Shown here piece after piece: positions 46,537-58,823 of a stretch of 64,000 nt of DNA. Origin of the DNA: Sordaria brevicollis (Eukaryota > Ascomycota > Sordariomycetes > Sordariales > Sordariaceae); NCBI GenBank assembly GCA_033439795.1, contig JAUTDP010000010.1, positions 2,046,001-2,110,000 on the forward strand, given 5' to 3'. The notes beneath the pieces are model-generated. The model saw nothing but the letters and a program-made list of their open reading frames with translations. It ran no database searches and was not told the DNA's origin. The position numbers and the translations under genes are program-made. Every line of letters begins with the position of its first letter. Positions within the stretch are counted from its first letter, which is position 1.

Positions 46537-49500
46537 TTTTGAATGGGTAAAACTCCTAATACATCCCCTCAAATCTACTGGCATATCCCCCCTATATAAA
46601 ACCCCAACCCTCATACGCTTTGACAGCCGATGGCACTTGTATGTAAAAATCCCCGTTTTACCCGTTAAAACCCTATACTTTGTATGTACGTTACATTTCG
46701 AAAAAAAATCGGGTCTTGGTAATTTTTAGAGTGCTGAAAAACTACGTACATGGTCATATCGTTCAACAACCCTAATACTATATTATAATAACGTATTAAT
46801 TAATAATAATAATAGTAATTATATAGTCTTTATTTTCTTTTATTAATATTTATATTAATTATTTCTATTTAAATACCCTCTTGGAATTATATTCGTATTA
46901 GTATTGGTAATTTTAATAACGATGTTACTATTATCCCTTTTAAGCGCCGGCGTCCGTCGATTAATATTATTATAATTTTTGTATTAAGCGCTTCGTACGA
47001 CGGGTAATTATAGATTGTTAATAATTTCGAACTTTTGTTTTTTAAAATTAATTTCGATAATCTATTACGCGAATTCGTTAATTTCTACCGCTTTTATCGG
47101 TTTAGTATTATTATTTTCCGGTTATTTAAATATAAAATTAAGAATTTAAATTACCCGATATTTAATAAGACTTTTAAATATTGGTATTAGTACGATTATA
47201 TTTAATATAAAAAGTAAAAATCTTAGAACCTTCGTAATAAATGCTATTATATAATTGGTAAGGTGGTAGAAGGGTGCCTATTTTATATTATTATCGTCGC
47301 GATTGTAATTATAGGGTGGAGGTGGATAGTTAACGTAATTAATAATATATACGAGGATTATTTACTATTTAAATACTTCGATTGTTATCTTTTTTTACGG
47401 GAAAGAGTATTATAATTGGATCCAAAAGCCTTCGAGTAAGTGATGATTTTATTCGACTATAAGGAGATGATTATAAAGACTATTTACGCGTCCGTTAAAA
47501 AACGTTACCCTTAGTATTTTTTAAAATAAACCGACCTTATTAATATATATAATTGTATACGCCGCGCCTCCTATTAAAGTTATTAGGATATATAGGCTTT
47601 CGTAAAGTTATTGGAATTTAATAAGGATATTGTTTATTATAATATTAATTAGGACAATGCCGATTAAATAATCCTTTCGAATACCTTTTAGGTTATAGAT
47701 CGTTAGTGTAAAATGTAATTTCGAAGTTTATTTACAATATTAATCGATACGACGTATAAAACGAATTAGTATTACTTTACTATAATATAGGGTATTATAA
47801 TAACTTATAAAAAGATTTCTATACCGATTTTTTAAGCGGTTTTAAATAACGAAGGCGTAGCGGGTTTTATATACTTAATTAGGTAAATTAAATAGGCTAT
47901 ATTATCTTTTAATATTAATTTTTTTAAAATTATTATTACCAATAGCGATAAGCGGTTAATTAAAATATTATAAACCTACTTCCCTAATACTATATTCTAG
48001 CGTTATATTTGGTATATTAATTATAACGTTATTAAGAATATTAAGAAACGTTAAAAATAATTAAATAATTTTATACCCAACCCTAATAACGATAGTAATA
48101 ACGACGATAATAACGATTTTAATAACGATAATAATAATAATAATAATAATTTATCTTCGGTTTTTAAAAGTAGTAGTTAAAATAATAATATTAATAATAT
48201 ATTATTATTAAAAGATTAAGCGGATATCGAAGAATTAAACGACCGTTACCGTTATATATATAATAGGTTATATATTATTATTTCCTTCGAAGAATTTCGC
48301 CCTATTAATTTCGCTAATATACGTATAGCGCTATTTTTTGTATAATAATATATAATTTATTCGATAATTAACGAAGAATTCGATAGGGTATACCGGGTTT
48401 TGGTTAATAAATATAGTAAATTATAATCGCGTATTATTTAATATATTAATTCTTAATTAATACCCTTTAAAGAAATATAAATAGGTTATTATATTAATAA
48501 AATTTTTAATTACGGTTAAAAAACGACGTTATTTAACGAATCGAATAACGGCTAATTTAAATCGTTTAACGTTTCCTCTTATAGTGGTTTTATTAATCTT
48601 TATAATATTATTATATAATATATCGATATTTAATACGATTACTATAATAATAAATTTAATAAAGTAGAATTACGGGTACGGATTAATTAAGGCGTAATTA
48701 TATAATTTAGTTAATATTATAATAAATTTTCCTTTTAGGCGCTTAATTTCTTAAATCGCTAATATAATTAATTAATCGCTACGTTACTTATAATACGTAA
48801 TAAAATAATTATTTACGAGGGTAACCTTCTATTTATTTATATTAATTATTTTATTAAATAATATAATTTACCGTATACTTATAATATAGAGGAGGCGGTT
48901 AAAGTAAAATAAATAATCCTTTTCGAAAGGGATGATTATTATTTATTTTGGTATTTTAATTAAATTAGGGTAGGTCTTTCCTTATTTATATATCCTTATC
49001 CCTAATTATTCTTTATATTAATTACCCGTAAAGGATTCGGTTAATAAATATTTATAATTTAAATTAATTAAAAAGGGTATATTTAAAGGAAGGCCGCGTA
49101 ATGAAAGACCTTTTAGTAGAAAGGAAGTTATTTTCGTAATTAGATTATTTAATATTAAATAACGCGTTATATATACGTGTATTAAAATTACCGCCTTTTA
49201 AATTTAGTAATTTTAAGATTTTTAACCCTAGAGTTAACGTCGTTAAGTATTTACCCCGTAGGGTCGTTCGAATAATATTACCCTTATATGGGCGTTAGCG
49301 CGCCGTAACTACTTTTAATACGAATTTAATAATAATATCGAAATTTTCGATATTAAAGATACCGTTTAATCGCAATTATAATTACGGTTTGGGGTGGTTA
49401 AGAAGGCGATTAAGAAAGCGACTAAAAGGGTAATTAAGAGGGTGATTAAGAAGGTAATTAATGCCCCTAAGGCGACCCGACCTAGCGAGCCCGCTAATTA

Positions 49501-50686
49501 ATTTAAATATAGAGAGGCTATTTTAAAGGCAAATTATATTATTATTAATAATAATATTAGATATAGTTTTAATAGTTTAAATAATTTAAATAAGGGTGTT
49601 GTAATTACCCCTTAATTTATTTAATTTATTTTGAGCCTTGCTTATTCCTCCCCCTTCGTTAATATTGCCCTTATTATACTACGCCTCGAACCCGAGTAAT
49701 AAGAATTAACCCCCTTTATTTTATTAATTATTCCTTACGATAATGATACTTATTTTAATAATATATCTATCGGGTATAATTTTTAGGAATCGAATATAAA
49801 TAAATAGTTAATTAATAAAGAGGATAGGGATATAATAAAGTACGTTATAAAGAAGGAGAGGCGGGAAGAGGAGGAGAGGATAAAGAAGTATATAATTATA
49901 ATAGAAGAGTAATAGTAAGCCTACTTCGCTAAAAAAGTAGAATTATAAAAGGAGGCCGCTATTTATACCCTATTAAGTCTATTATATTATTTTTAAAGAA
50001 CGTTACTTAAGGAATTGGAACTACCTTATAATATTATCTTTAAGAAGGATAGGGAATGGGTAGAATAATATAAGGGTGAACGTTTTAATTATTTAGAATT
50101 ATAACCTATAGTTAAAAAGGAATTTAATCCTAATAAATTAATAATTTAGTATTAATAGGGTAGTCCTTCGAATATTATATATTATTCTCCCTTTATTTTT
50201 AAGGTTATAGAATATTAACGCTATTTATATAACGCCTAATTAGTTTAGGAATATAAGAAGTAAAAGCGGAAAATTATATAGGGTAAATATATTAATTTTA
50301 AATATAACCGTATAGTAAATTAAGGGGATTATAGGTACGAGGAGGAGCAAAAGCCTAACTTATATTAAATATAATATAATAGAGAGGGTGGCGTTAGAAA
50401 TCCTATCCTACTTAATAATTAGTAGTAGATATTATAGAGTAAATAAATGAGTTTAATTGTATTAGGATTTTTGCTTTAGGTTATATTCAATACTATAAAA
50501 TTATTACGATTCTAGTGGTTTTAGCGTACTTGTTAGATTTGCTAGGGATGTTAGAGATGCTAAATGATACGAGAAAACGGCATTTTACTATACAAAATAA
50601 GGAAATTTTGATGGCAGCTGTTATAGGTGGGGGGGGATGTGTGGCTAGATTTGAGGGGATGTATTGGGAGTTTTACCCTTTTGAAT
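46537..50686 (+). mobile_element. 4.1 kb DNA transposon relic with 8-bp target duplication, RIP-decayed
   Basis: The element proper is 46545-50678. Its ends are 33-bp inverted repeats (46545-46577 and 50646-50678) with one mismatch, starting GGGTAAAACTCC; weaker similarity continues inward for about 20 bp. Perfect 8-bp direct repeats TTTTGAAT flank it at 46537-46544 and 50679-50686. The interior from about 46745 to 50490 is extremely AT-rich, TA-rich and CA-poor, with stops in every frame, as left by RIP; the outermost 170-200 bp on each side are much less affected. Ghosts of a plus-strand protein persist near 49840-49960 and 50205-50350, where charged coiled-coil-like codons are interrupted by TAA/TAG at places where CAA/CAG would fit. 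No active gene remains. Family: 8-bp duplication suggests hAT, P or KDZ. Confidence 0.9.
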
Positions 50687-53279
50687 CCTCAACCACGAGG
50701 GCATGGTTGTTGCTTTTTCACTGCCATGCGGAGGGGGAAGGGTGTCTTATACCCATCCCCTCCCTCCCCTTTCCCCCCCGAGTCTCAACGCGCGAACAAA
50801 GGGGCCATCTTCACCCACATCAGCTCACTCGCGACCCAATGATCCTAAAGGCCCGAACAGGCGAGCCGTCTCCTCCCAAGCTCCGTCCCATGTTCCATCC
50901 TCACCCAAGCCGTTATGTAAACCTCGACTCAGCTCGACGCAGGGAATCCTGGCTTCTCCCAACCCGGAGGACCAAACCATGTGGACTCGCGAAAGAAATG
51001 ACAAGGAGGGATCGTCCATGCCATCACACGCACCCACACAGACAAGACACCTTGATGGCCAGCGTCAGCACCAGGACGCCTCCACCACTTACGCCGCACC
51101 ACTCGGGACGCTTGCAAAAGGCAGCAGTTCCTGACTCTATGTGGGGGTCGTTTGGAAACAGCTGTTGCCTGTCACGTCCGTCTCGTGGGATGTGATCCAA
51201 CGGTTGATTTTGATGGGGTAGCAATGAGAGGAAGCCGAGGTTGGAAGGTTTCTCGCGTGGAAACATCCCATTGCATCCGTCGTGATGTTGCCCAAGACCC
51301 AGCATGTCGGGCGAGGGGCCGTTCCTGGATTCGTATTGTGTGACTTTGGTTCAGCCGGTTGAATCCGCAGGCTGGCTGGGTGGGCTTGTATGTAGCTGTG
51401 TAGTTGCCCCGTACCGTAGCACCATCTACCAGATTGTCACTGTTGTGTAGCCTGACCCGAGTCGAGTGGCATGGTATGAAGGGGTCGAGCACCCAACTGC
51501 CTTCCGAGTCAGCTCAGTGTCTGCTAATACCTGCCAGCCAGGAGCCAAGCCGAGTCCAGCCGAGTAGCGAAGTAAGCAAAGAGAACCTCTACGGGTAGGT
51601 GTGAAAGGCCGTCACGTGCTTCTAAGCGTCCTTCAACAGTGTCAGGGACTGGGATCTTGGTGGTTGAAGGTGACCAGCGATACCCAGGGCTCTATCACAC
51701 TCTTGGTACCAGTGTTCACCGTTTGAAAGTGACCATCCTGAGCTTGTGAGGTCTACTGCGCCGTGGACAGTGAGCATGACTTCGTCTGTGAATTTGTACA
51801 TTGGTCTTCGTTATAGGCTCGACTCGATTGGATGACATCCCGTACTCCGAACTTCGGTCGGTGGCACACCTGCCCACGATGGATCTGCGTGGTATCGTTG
51901 ATCGTGGCCCGGTCTCGTCCGAAACCCGTCGAATACTCGAACTTGCTTCTGCGTCTTCGCTTTTTCTGCATCGGCATCGAATGCGGTAGGTAACTCGGCG
52001 GTGGATACAGGTACAGTATCGGTTCGGAGTGGGAGGGAGGAATTCGGAAGAAGAAGAGGGGTCACATCGTGGGATCGGATAGCTTGTTCGCAATTGACTT
52101 TTTTTTTCCGCGGCGGTCCACAGTCGAAGAATCTGGTTCGTGTTTCCATCATTGACATCGTTCGTCGCAAGCGGTCAGGATGTTCTGCCGTCGGCGGCGC
52201 GCGAGAGAGACATGACGTCCTTCAATTCAGTTCTAGACAGCCAAGATCCAATGGCCGCTGCTGGCATGTCATCGTTATCAGCTTGGCTTGTGGTCCGTGC
52301 ACAACTCGATTTCTCGATAAGGGCTGGCTAGCCGCTTGCGACATTGAAAAAGCCGCTGCTAAAAGCCAAGACACACACGAACCAAACAAAGAGTGGCCTG
52401 TGCTTATCGCGGACCGGCAGCGCAAATTCCAAAAAGGCAAAAAGCAAGGGTCTTGCCAACTGCCAAGTCGTGTCGTTTGCCAACATCAGTCACTAGCGCG
52501 CGGCGGGGCTACGGAGAACAAACAACCTTGCTCTTTTTAACCGGGACGATCGCCCAACCAGCGGATGATGGCCATCAAGGTTCTCATTTTTTTACCATGC
52601 GGCCCTTGCACTCTCACCTCTCCGCACACACACACACACATACTCGCAATTCATCGGTTGGCAGGTTGGTCGGAAACCGAGCCCGCGATGACAACCCCTC
52701 AACCAACACGAAGACGCAAAAGAAACAACGACGAGGAGAAAAGAACAATGAATGAGCTGAGAGCTGAATCTGCATTCAATGCTTTTTTTTTTTTTTTTTC
52801 ACGAACCAACAACATTCCAACAGCCAAACAAAGCAATCAATGTCTGTTATGCGCGGTTTGCTGCATCACTGCAGGTGCACTTTCGACGACAAAGCTGTGC
52901 TGACCGACCTTTCGTTGCATTTTACTCTTTTGTGTCGTCTGCAGCTGGTTGTCGCATCGCATTAACCTCTGTTTCTCTTGGCCAGTTACATTCGTTGCGC
53001 ATTTCCGCTCAGTCTCACAGGCATTGAAACGATGATATCGGAATAATATGATGGATTATAGTGCCCAGCCTCATAACTTGCTCATAGCAGGAGGAAAAGG
53101 AGGGGCCGTTCATTGTCAATTCTCATTAGAGGGTCGTAGGCTAAACATGTGACCAGAAAGAAAAAAAAAGATACATGAGGAGGGAGGGGTGGGAGAAATG
53201 CGCGCACATCCCCAACCCCAAAAGTACCTCTATACAAGCTCTTCCGAACTCGGCTGACGCTTCTGCAGCTCGTCAAAAC
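50687..53279. other. Gene-poor stretch
   Basis: 2.6 kb to the stop codon of the small zinc-motif gene. Several overlapping frames but no domain or splice logic. A CA microsatellite lies at about 52624, a T run at 52783-52799. Confidence 0.5.
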
Positions 53280-53962
53280 TTAAAGAGCGAGGGCCATGAT
53301 GGCCAATCCAGCGGCGGCCAAGCCCGAAGCTCCCTTGCGACCGGCAGCAGCGATGGAAGGGGTAGCAGAAGCAGAGGCGCTGGCCGAGCTGGCCAACCCG
53401 GCAGATGCCGTGGCAGTGGCAGAGACGTGGCCAGCGCAGTGCCAGTGGTCACCGTGGGGCTCGCAGCCGTAGGACTCCGTCGGGCTAGGCTTCAAAGAGA
53501 CCGAGGTATGCTCATCGTGGTCATGGTCGTGGTCCTCCTCGTCGTGGTCATGGTCATCATGGTCATGAGCCTCGGAGGTGGTGGCAGGAGCAGCAGAGGT
53601 CACGACAGTGGCGAGAGAAGTGACCTTGGGACCATCGCAGTGCCTGGAAATTGTCAGTTACCGTGTTTGTGTGTGGGCATGGCGTGGACACTCCAACGTA
53701 CCAGTGGTCGCCATGAGGCTCGCAGCCAACCGAAGCCGTGGGCGAGGGAGGGAGGGTCTTGGAGGTGGTGACCTTGGGACCATCGCAGTGCCTGAAAATG
53801 TCAGTGTGTGGGTATGACTCGGCGTGGACACTCCAAGAGAACGTACCAGTGGTCGCCGTGAGGCTCGCAGCCAACCGAAGCAGTGGGCGAGGGAGGGAGA
53901 GACTGGGCAAGTGCAGTATGCACGAAACCCAAGAGGAACGGCGCAACAGTGGACAGCTTCAT
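53280..53962 (-). CDS. Secreted, probably GPI-anchored CxxHx5C zinc-binding protein (189 aa)
   Basis: Three exons: 53962-53847, 53791-53702 and 53643-53280. Both introns have GTACGT donors and CAG acceptors and fall in phase 2. The protein has a signal peptide (MKLSTVAPFLLGFVHTALAQ), then the motif CEPHGDHWHC at residues 32-41, an exact second copy at 62-71, an His/Asp tract at about 95-114, and a third copy at 129-138, each preceded by Pro/Ser/Thr/Gly-rich sequence. It ends in a Ser/Ala-rich stretch and a hydrophobic tail (GASGLAAAGLAIMALAL) typical of a GPI signal. C-x2-H-x5-C with extra His suits zinc or copper. The neighbour, read divergently 2 kb away, is a ZIP zinc transporter whose ectodomain has the same layout. 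The middle exon is exactly 90 bp and its flanking introns are similar, so it arose by exon duplication. Role in zinc capture is inferred. Confidence 0.85.
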
Positions 53963-55979
53963 GGTGTTGACTTGGCGAGTGGCTGACTGCAAAGACTGAG
54001 AGGAGTGACTGTTGAGTGTGTCTGCTGATGCTTCTTCCCTTCTCTTCTTGTTGTATTTATCCTCTTTATGAGTTCTGCTGCCCAGCCTTGGCTCTCAAGC
54101 AACATCCGCAAAGAGGCTGATCATTCTCATGCAGAGCTGGCTCCTCATGGCGAGCCTGTTGCGGTCGAGTGAGCAGATCCCAGCCATCGACAGAGGTCCA
54201 TCAAGGTGTTCGGCGGACGAAGGATTCAGTTCGATTTTCGTGATACCTCATCTTGGCAGCATGGCGATGTTGATGCCAAGAGAGCGTCTCCCGGCCCTCA
54301 CTCCGAATCCTGAAGCTTGACCTTGATGGACATCGTGGGGGCGTGAGTCCATTGCCAAATCCTGGAGTTGGTGGACAGCAGGGAAAGGAAAATGAGTTGA
54401 GACAACGGATGGACTTGGCGCGAATCCCTACAGGGCACCCGTGTTCATGTTGGTGACTTCTGAAAGCTTACCGCGGCAAGCTGGGGCTGAGAAGATGGAG
54501 ACTCATCGATGGGTGGAAGCCGTCAGCGGTGGTGATGTTGGAAATCGAGCATTCAGAACGCATTCATGGATCGGTATCCATGTTTCCGCTAAGCGCGTGG
54601 CATACCCACGGGCCACATGTCTCCAAGAGCGAGCACTTGTCTCACGATGGGGATATTCGAGAAGAATTCTTTGCACAGATGAGGTTGTGTTTCTGAGGAT
54701 TCATTCAAGAACAATCAATGATCATTGCACTCAACTGCATGATGCGCCTTCCACTTATTACAGTAGTGCTTGGATACAATGAAGGATGCAGCTGCAGACT
54801 ATGCTCGATTGACAAGAACAATGGCAACTGCCAGTTTCGGATGAAAGAGAAGAGTCGCGTTGGCGCCTTCCAATCAATCAATCAATCAATGAGAAGCGTT
54901 GCCAATTACGCAAAGTTGAGCCCCACTTCAGCAGGGGTTGCACCGGGACGTTTTGAGAAGGTACGTACCATCGGAGCGCGCAGGCAGGGAGCTATCTGGC
55001 CATCAAGGTTCTCAACCATCAAGGTGCCCTCAGTGCTGAGACAAGATTAGGACCCGTACCACGCCCCGTTGCGCCAGCCATGGCAGCCCACCCATTGGCT
55101 GGAAGCCGTTTTTACCAAGAAATCGACTCCACCGCCTTGCAAGAACTACTTGTCTGCTGTTTTTTCCTCTGGTGTGGTTGCCAGCTTCTCTCTCTCGAGC
55201 GCTCGGTGTGTGTGCTTGTGTCTTGCTCCTCTGCGGTCCTGCCCCCCCTCCCCCACGTGGGCCGTTTGGAAAACTGGACATTTCGAATCTGTCAATTTCT
55301 CCCAAACTTCCCTCGCCCTCGTCTTTTCATTGTCTGTTTTCTCGAATCTCTCCTCATCCATTCCCAATTCCTCCTCCATTTCGTGTCTGCAGGGCTCGCT
55401 CGGCACATCCCGTTCCCCCCTCGCCTTCAAGGTCCCCAATTCGACCCCCAAAAAGTGGGATTGGCCCGCGTCACACACACCCCATCCCCATACCGTCTTC
55501 AAGACTTCGGAAACACTCGACTCGGGTCCACCGCCATCAGCTTGGCCTACCTCTACGGCCCCGACGACCGTTGCAGTATCTTGGAGCCTTGGATATCCAC
55601 GTCCCTCGATCATATACAAGTTAGGCAATTCCACCGAAGCAGTAGACGTCTCACTTCACTCAAAGATCTTCATTGCGACATTGTCTCACCGGCCAATCTC
55701 ACCTCTCTCACTTCACTCCCGCGAGTCAATCCACTCACTTGAGCCTCCAGCCTCATTACTTAAGAGCTTCCAACACCTCAGACTATACTTCTTTTCATCA
55801 CTCACTGAGAGAAGGACCATCCCAGTCTGGTCTACTCACACAACCCATCAATCACTCTCGGTTATTCGGCTGCCACCAAACGAGTCTAGCCTCTCTCTCT
55901 CCAGGCCGTATCACATCATTTCGGACTCTAGGCTTCACACCGCCTATACCCTATCTCGGTGGCCCTTGAACTCGCCATC
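53963..55979. promoter_or_regulatory. Shared divergent promoter with five CAAGGT sites
   Basis: This 2 kb lies between the start codons of the small zinc-motif gene and the ZIP transporter gene. CAAGGT occurs at 54202-54207, 55004-55009, 55020-55025 and 55428-55433 on the plus strand and at 54320-54325 on the minus strand (ACCTTG). About one would be expected by chance. CAAGGT is the core bound by the zinc regulator ZafA in Aspergillus and part of the yeast Zap1 element. The region from about 55100 is a C-rich, stop-poor leader of the transporter gene; its long open frames in all three phases are not genes. Confidence 0.55.
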
Positions 55980-57706
55980 ATGGCTCGCCTACTCCCTTCA
56001 GGGAGGAAATCTATCCTTCAGTGTGCTTTGGCGGCACTGCTTCTTCAGTCTACTTGCGCCACTCAAATACAGCAGAGAGCACCACAGGTCACGGCTGCTC
56101 CCGCCGCCCCCACAGCCCTTTCTGGGTGTCACTTGCACGATACACAAGTGTGAGTTACTTGATCTCAGTCCTTGTATGTGCGACATTGGACGCTGACCTG
56201 GCTGCCACAGATTCTGCATGGATGGCGCCGATGAGTACTCTGTTCACATTACAGCCACTGCTACCTCTGAGCTTCCCGCTCAGTTTACAGGATGCCACTC
56301 TCATGGCACTGAGATGTACGTCTTGTCTTTGCGCCCTCTTCGTTCACAACCCATATTGACTGGAAGCAGGTTCTGTCAAGACGCAAGTGGAGATGATGTG
56401 GAGATTTCTCTAGTGGCCGAGGAATCCGAAGAAGGCCACGATGACCACGACCACGACCACGACCACGATCACGACGAAGAAGGAGCGGCAGCTTCTACCG
56501 GCGAAAGGAAATGCCATTATCACGCCGGTGTCGAGCACTGTACCGGTGGTGATGAGCATGAAGAGGAGGCTGCGACATGCGAGAGAACCGACCGGGATTA
56601 CAACATTCGCCTCAGAGTCGGTCTTCTGTTCGCCATGTTGGGGACCAGCTCCATCGGTGTCTTCGGTCCTATCCTTCTCTCGAACTTCGTTTCGCCAAAC
56701 AATGTCGTCATCACCATTCTGAGGCAGTTCGGAACCGGCGTCGTTATCTCGACTGCCTTTATCCATTTGCTCACTCACGCTCAGCTCATGTTTGCCAATG
56801 AATGTCTTGGAGAACTCAAGTACGAGGGCACAGCAAGTGCCATCGCCATGGCCGGCCTCTTTGTTTCGTTCCTTGCAGAGTACCTCGGCGTTCGTGTCTT
56901 GCAGTGGCACACCGCCAAGACGGAAGCACGCAACATCGAGACTGGTGCAGATAAAGTTGACTCGGCTCAGAGGACTGAGATGGTCAACATCATGGTTTTG
57001 GAATGCGGTGTCATTTTCCATTCTATGCGTAAGTTACAGCGGACCTGCATTTTCTTCTTAAGACTACCGCTAACCAAGCACCACAGTAATCGGCATTACC
57101 CTGGTTGTTGCTGGCGACACCTTTTTCCTCACCCTTTTCGCAGTAATTGTATTTCACCAAATGTTCGAGGGTATTGCTCTTGGTTCTCGCATCGCCGCTC
57201 TTGGAACCATGCCCCCGCTCAATGCGGCCTCCTCGGTCCACAGCCATTCGCACCATGGCCATAGCCACCACGGCCACAGTCACAGTCACGCCTCCGAGGT
57301 TAAGCGCCCGAGTCTGCCTACTGAGCCCACCTCGCCCACCGCTACAGACAACGGAGTGGTTTCTGAAGATGAGTCGGTGGGAGTCACTATGGTCAAGCCT
57401 GTGTCGCTTAAGAAGAAGCTCCTCTTGGCTTCCGGTTTCGCCTTGGTCACCCCTATCGGCATGGCTATCGGTATTGGTGTCCTTAAGCAGTTCAACGGCA
57501 ACGATCCTTCGACTATCATCGCCATCGGCACCCTCGACGCTGTTTCGGCTGGAATCCTTATTTGGGTTGGCGTCGTTGAAATGTGGGCTCACGACTGGAT
57601 GTTGGGCGGCGAGATGACCACTTCTGGTCCCCTCCGCACTTTTGCCGGCCTGGTCGCTCTTGTCGCCGGTCTGGCTTTGATGAGTTTGCTTGGAAAATGG
57701 GCTTGA
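55980..57706 (+). CDS. ZIP-family zinc transporter with metal-binding ectodomain (517 aa)
   Basis: Four exons: 55980-56149, 56211-56315, 56370-57028 and 57087-57706; all introns have good donors (GTGAGT, GTACGT, GTAAGT) and AG acceptors. The start is the ATG at 55980; the frame upstream has only a GTG. A signal peptide (about 1-28) is followed by an ectodomain with C-x2-H-x5-C motifs CHLHDTQVFC (50-59), CHSHGTEMFC (85-94) and CHYHAGVEHC (140-149), and a His/Asp tract (115-127) between the last two. The membrane part has the ZIP hallmarks: ISTAFIHLLTHAQ, the helix-4 segment VLECGVIFHSMLIG and the helix-5 segment HQMFEGIALGSR, whose His, Glu and Gly residues line the metal site. A second His-rich loop (HSHSHHGHSHHGHSHSH) follows helix 5. 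It should import zinc across the plasma membrane. Confidence 0.93.
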
Positions 57707-58823
57707 GCGGATTCGTTTTGCTTTGAAACGTCTTTTTCTTCTTCATTGGTTATTCGCGGGGCGTTTCTTCCAAAAATACCTTGGGTTTACTTGCGGTTAT
57801 TGGACAACATAGCGATTTGGTACTTTTGAGCTTGGATGGCGTTGGGTTGATTTTCACACACAAAAAGTTATTGGGTCTGCATTTGGCGCAACACAAGATA
57901 CCTAATGAAGCATCTCTCTTGGACATGACAGCATGACATAGAAAGCACACTCGAATTTCTTAGGAGGAGCAAGCAAGTTGGAGGAACGCGTTATTTGGTT
58001 AGAAGAGAAGACAAAGTTTAGATGACCAAACCAACAATTCATGATCTTGGTACACTCATTGTTTTCCATTCCGTTCGTGATTGTGAAAAAGATGTGACAT
58101 TGGGGCACAGCATCGAAAGCAAGAGCATATACTACTTTTGGCAGCAGGTGGCATTTGGTGCGCACGTCATACGTGGGTGTTTATATTGACCGATTGCTTC
58201 ACGGCGTGAAGACTGAATCCAGTTCGTTTTCAGCATTTGACTCTGATAGCATGCAACGAAGAGAGCACATGAAGAGTGGTTAAGCCTCCTATTACAATGC
58301 CCATTGTATATGAACCTCGATCGTGGCTGAAAACTGCCGACAAACATGTCTTGCTAGCTCATCTTCTTGGTCCCTTGAGTTGGCATCGTTCATTCCTTTG
58401 TGTCTTCAAAGCAAAGTGTTTCTTGTTCTGTGTATGTATGCGCTTGCTTCCCGATTTGATCGCTCTTTGTTCATGACTTCAAGGAGAAGGACAACAAACG
58501 GGAGCACTTGAGATGCGTTGGATAAACAGAGAGTTTATTTAGGATTGTGAAGTTACATTTACTACGGAACATTCATCCTCGCAACTATATGTAGTCACTT
58601 CCTCCCATATAATATTACAATTTGCTGGTTAGTTTATTACTTTCTTTGTTCACACAAGATCAAAAACAGCATACTATATTGGATTATTTCGGAAGCAAAA
58701 AGAGCCAACCCATATAGCGGACGATCTAATGATACATCTCTGGTTATGATATAACATCGAGGAAGAAAAAAAGACATGATTGTAAATGAGTTGAGAAGGA
58801 AGCAAAAAAGTGAAAAAAAGAAA
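57707..58823. other. Intergenic
   Basis: 3' flank of the ZIP gene up to the tRNA-Ile. No gene is seen. Confidence 0.55.

Noticed and set aside
55069..56196. Very long plus-strand frames (up to 375 codons) upstream of the ZIP gene
   Set aside because: All three plus frames are open together because the leader is C-rich and stop-poor; the longest runs through the real exon 1 in the wrong frame. No domains.
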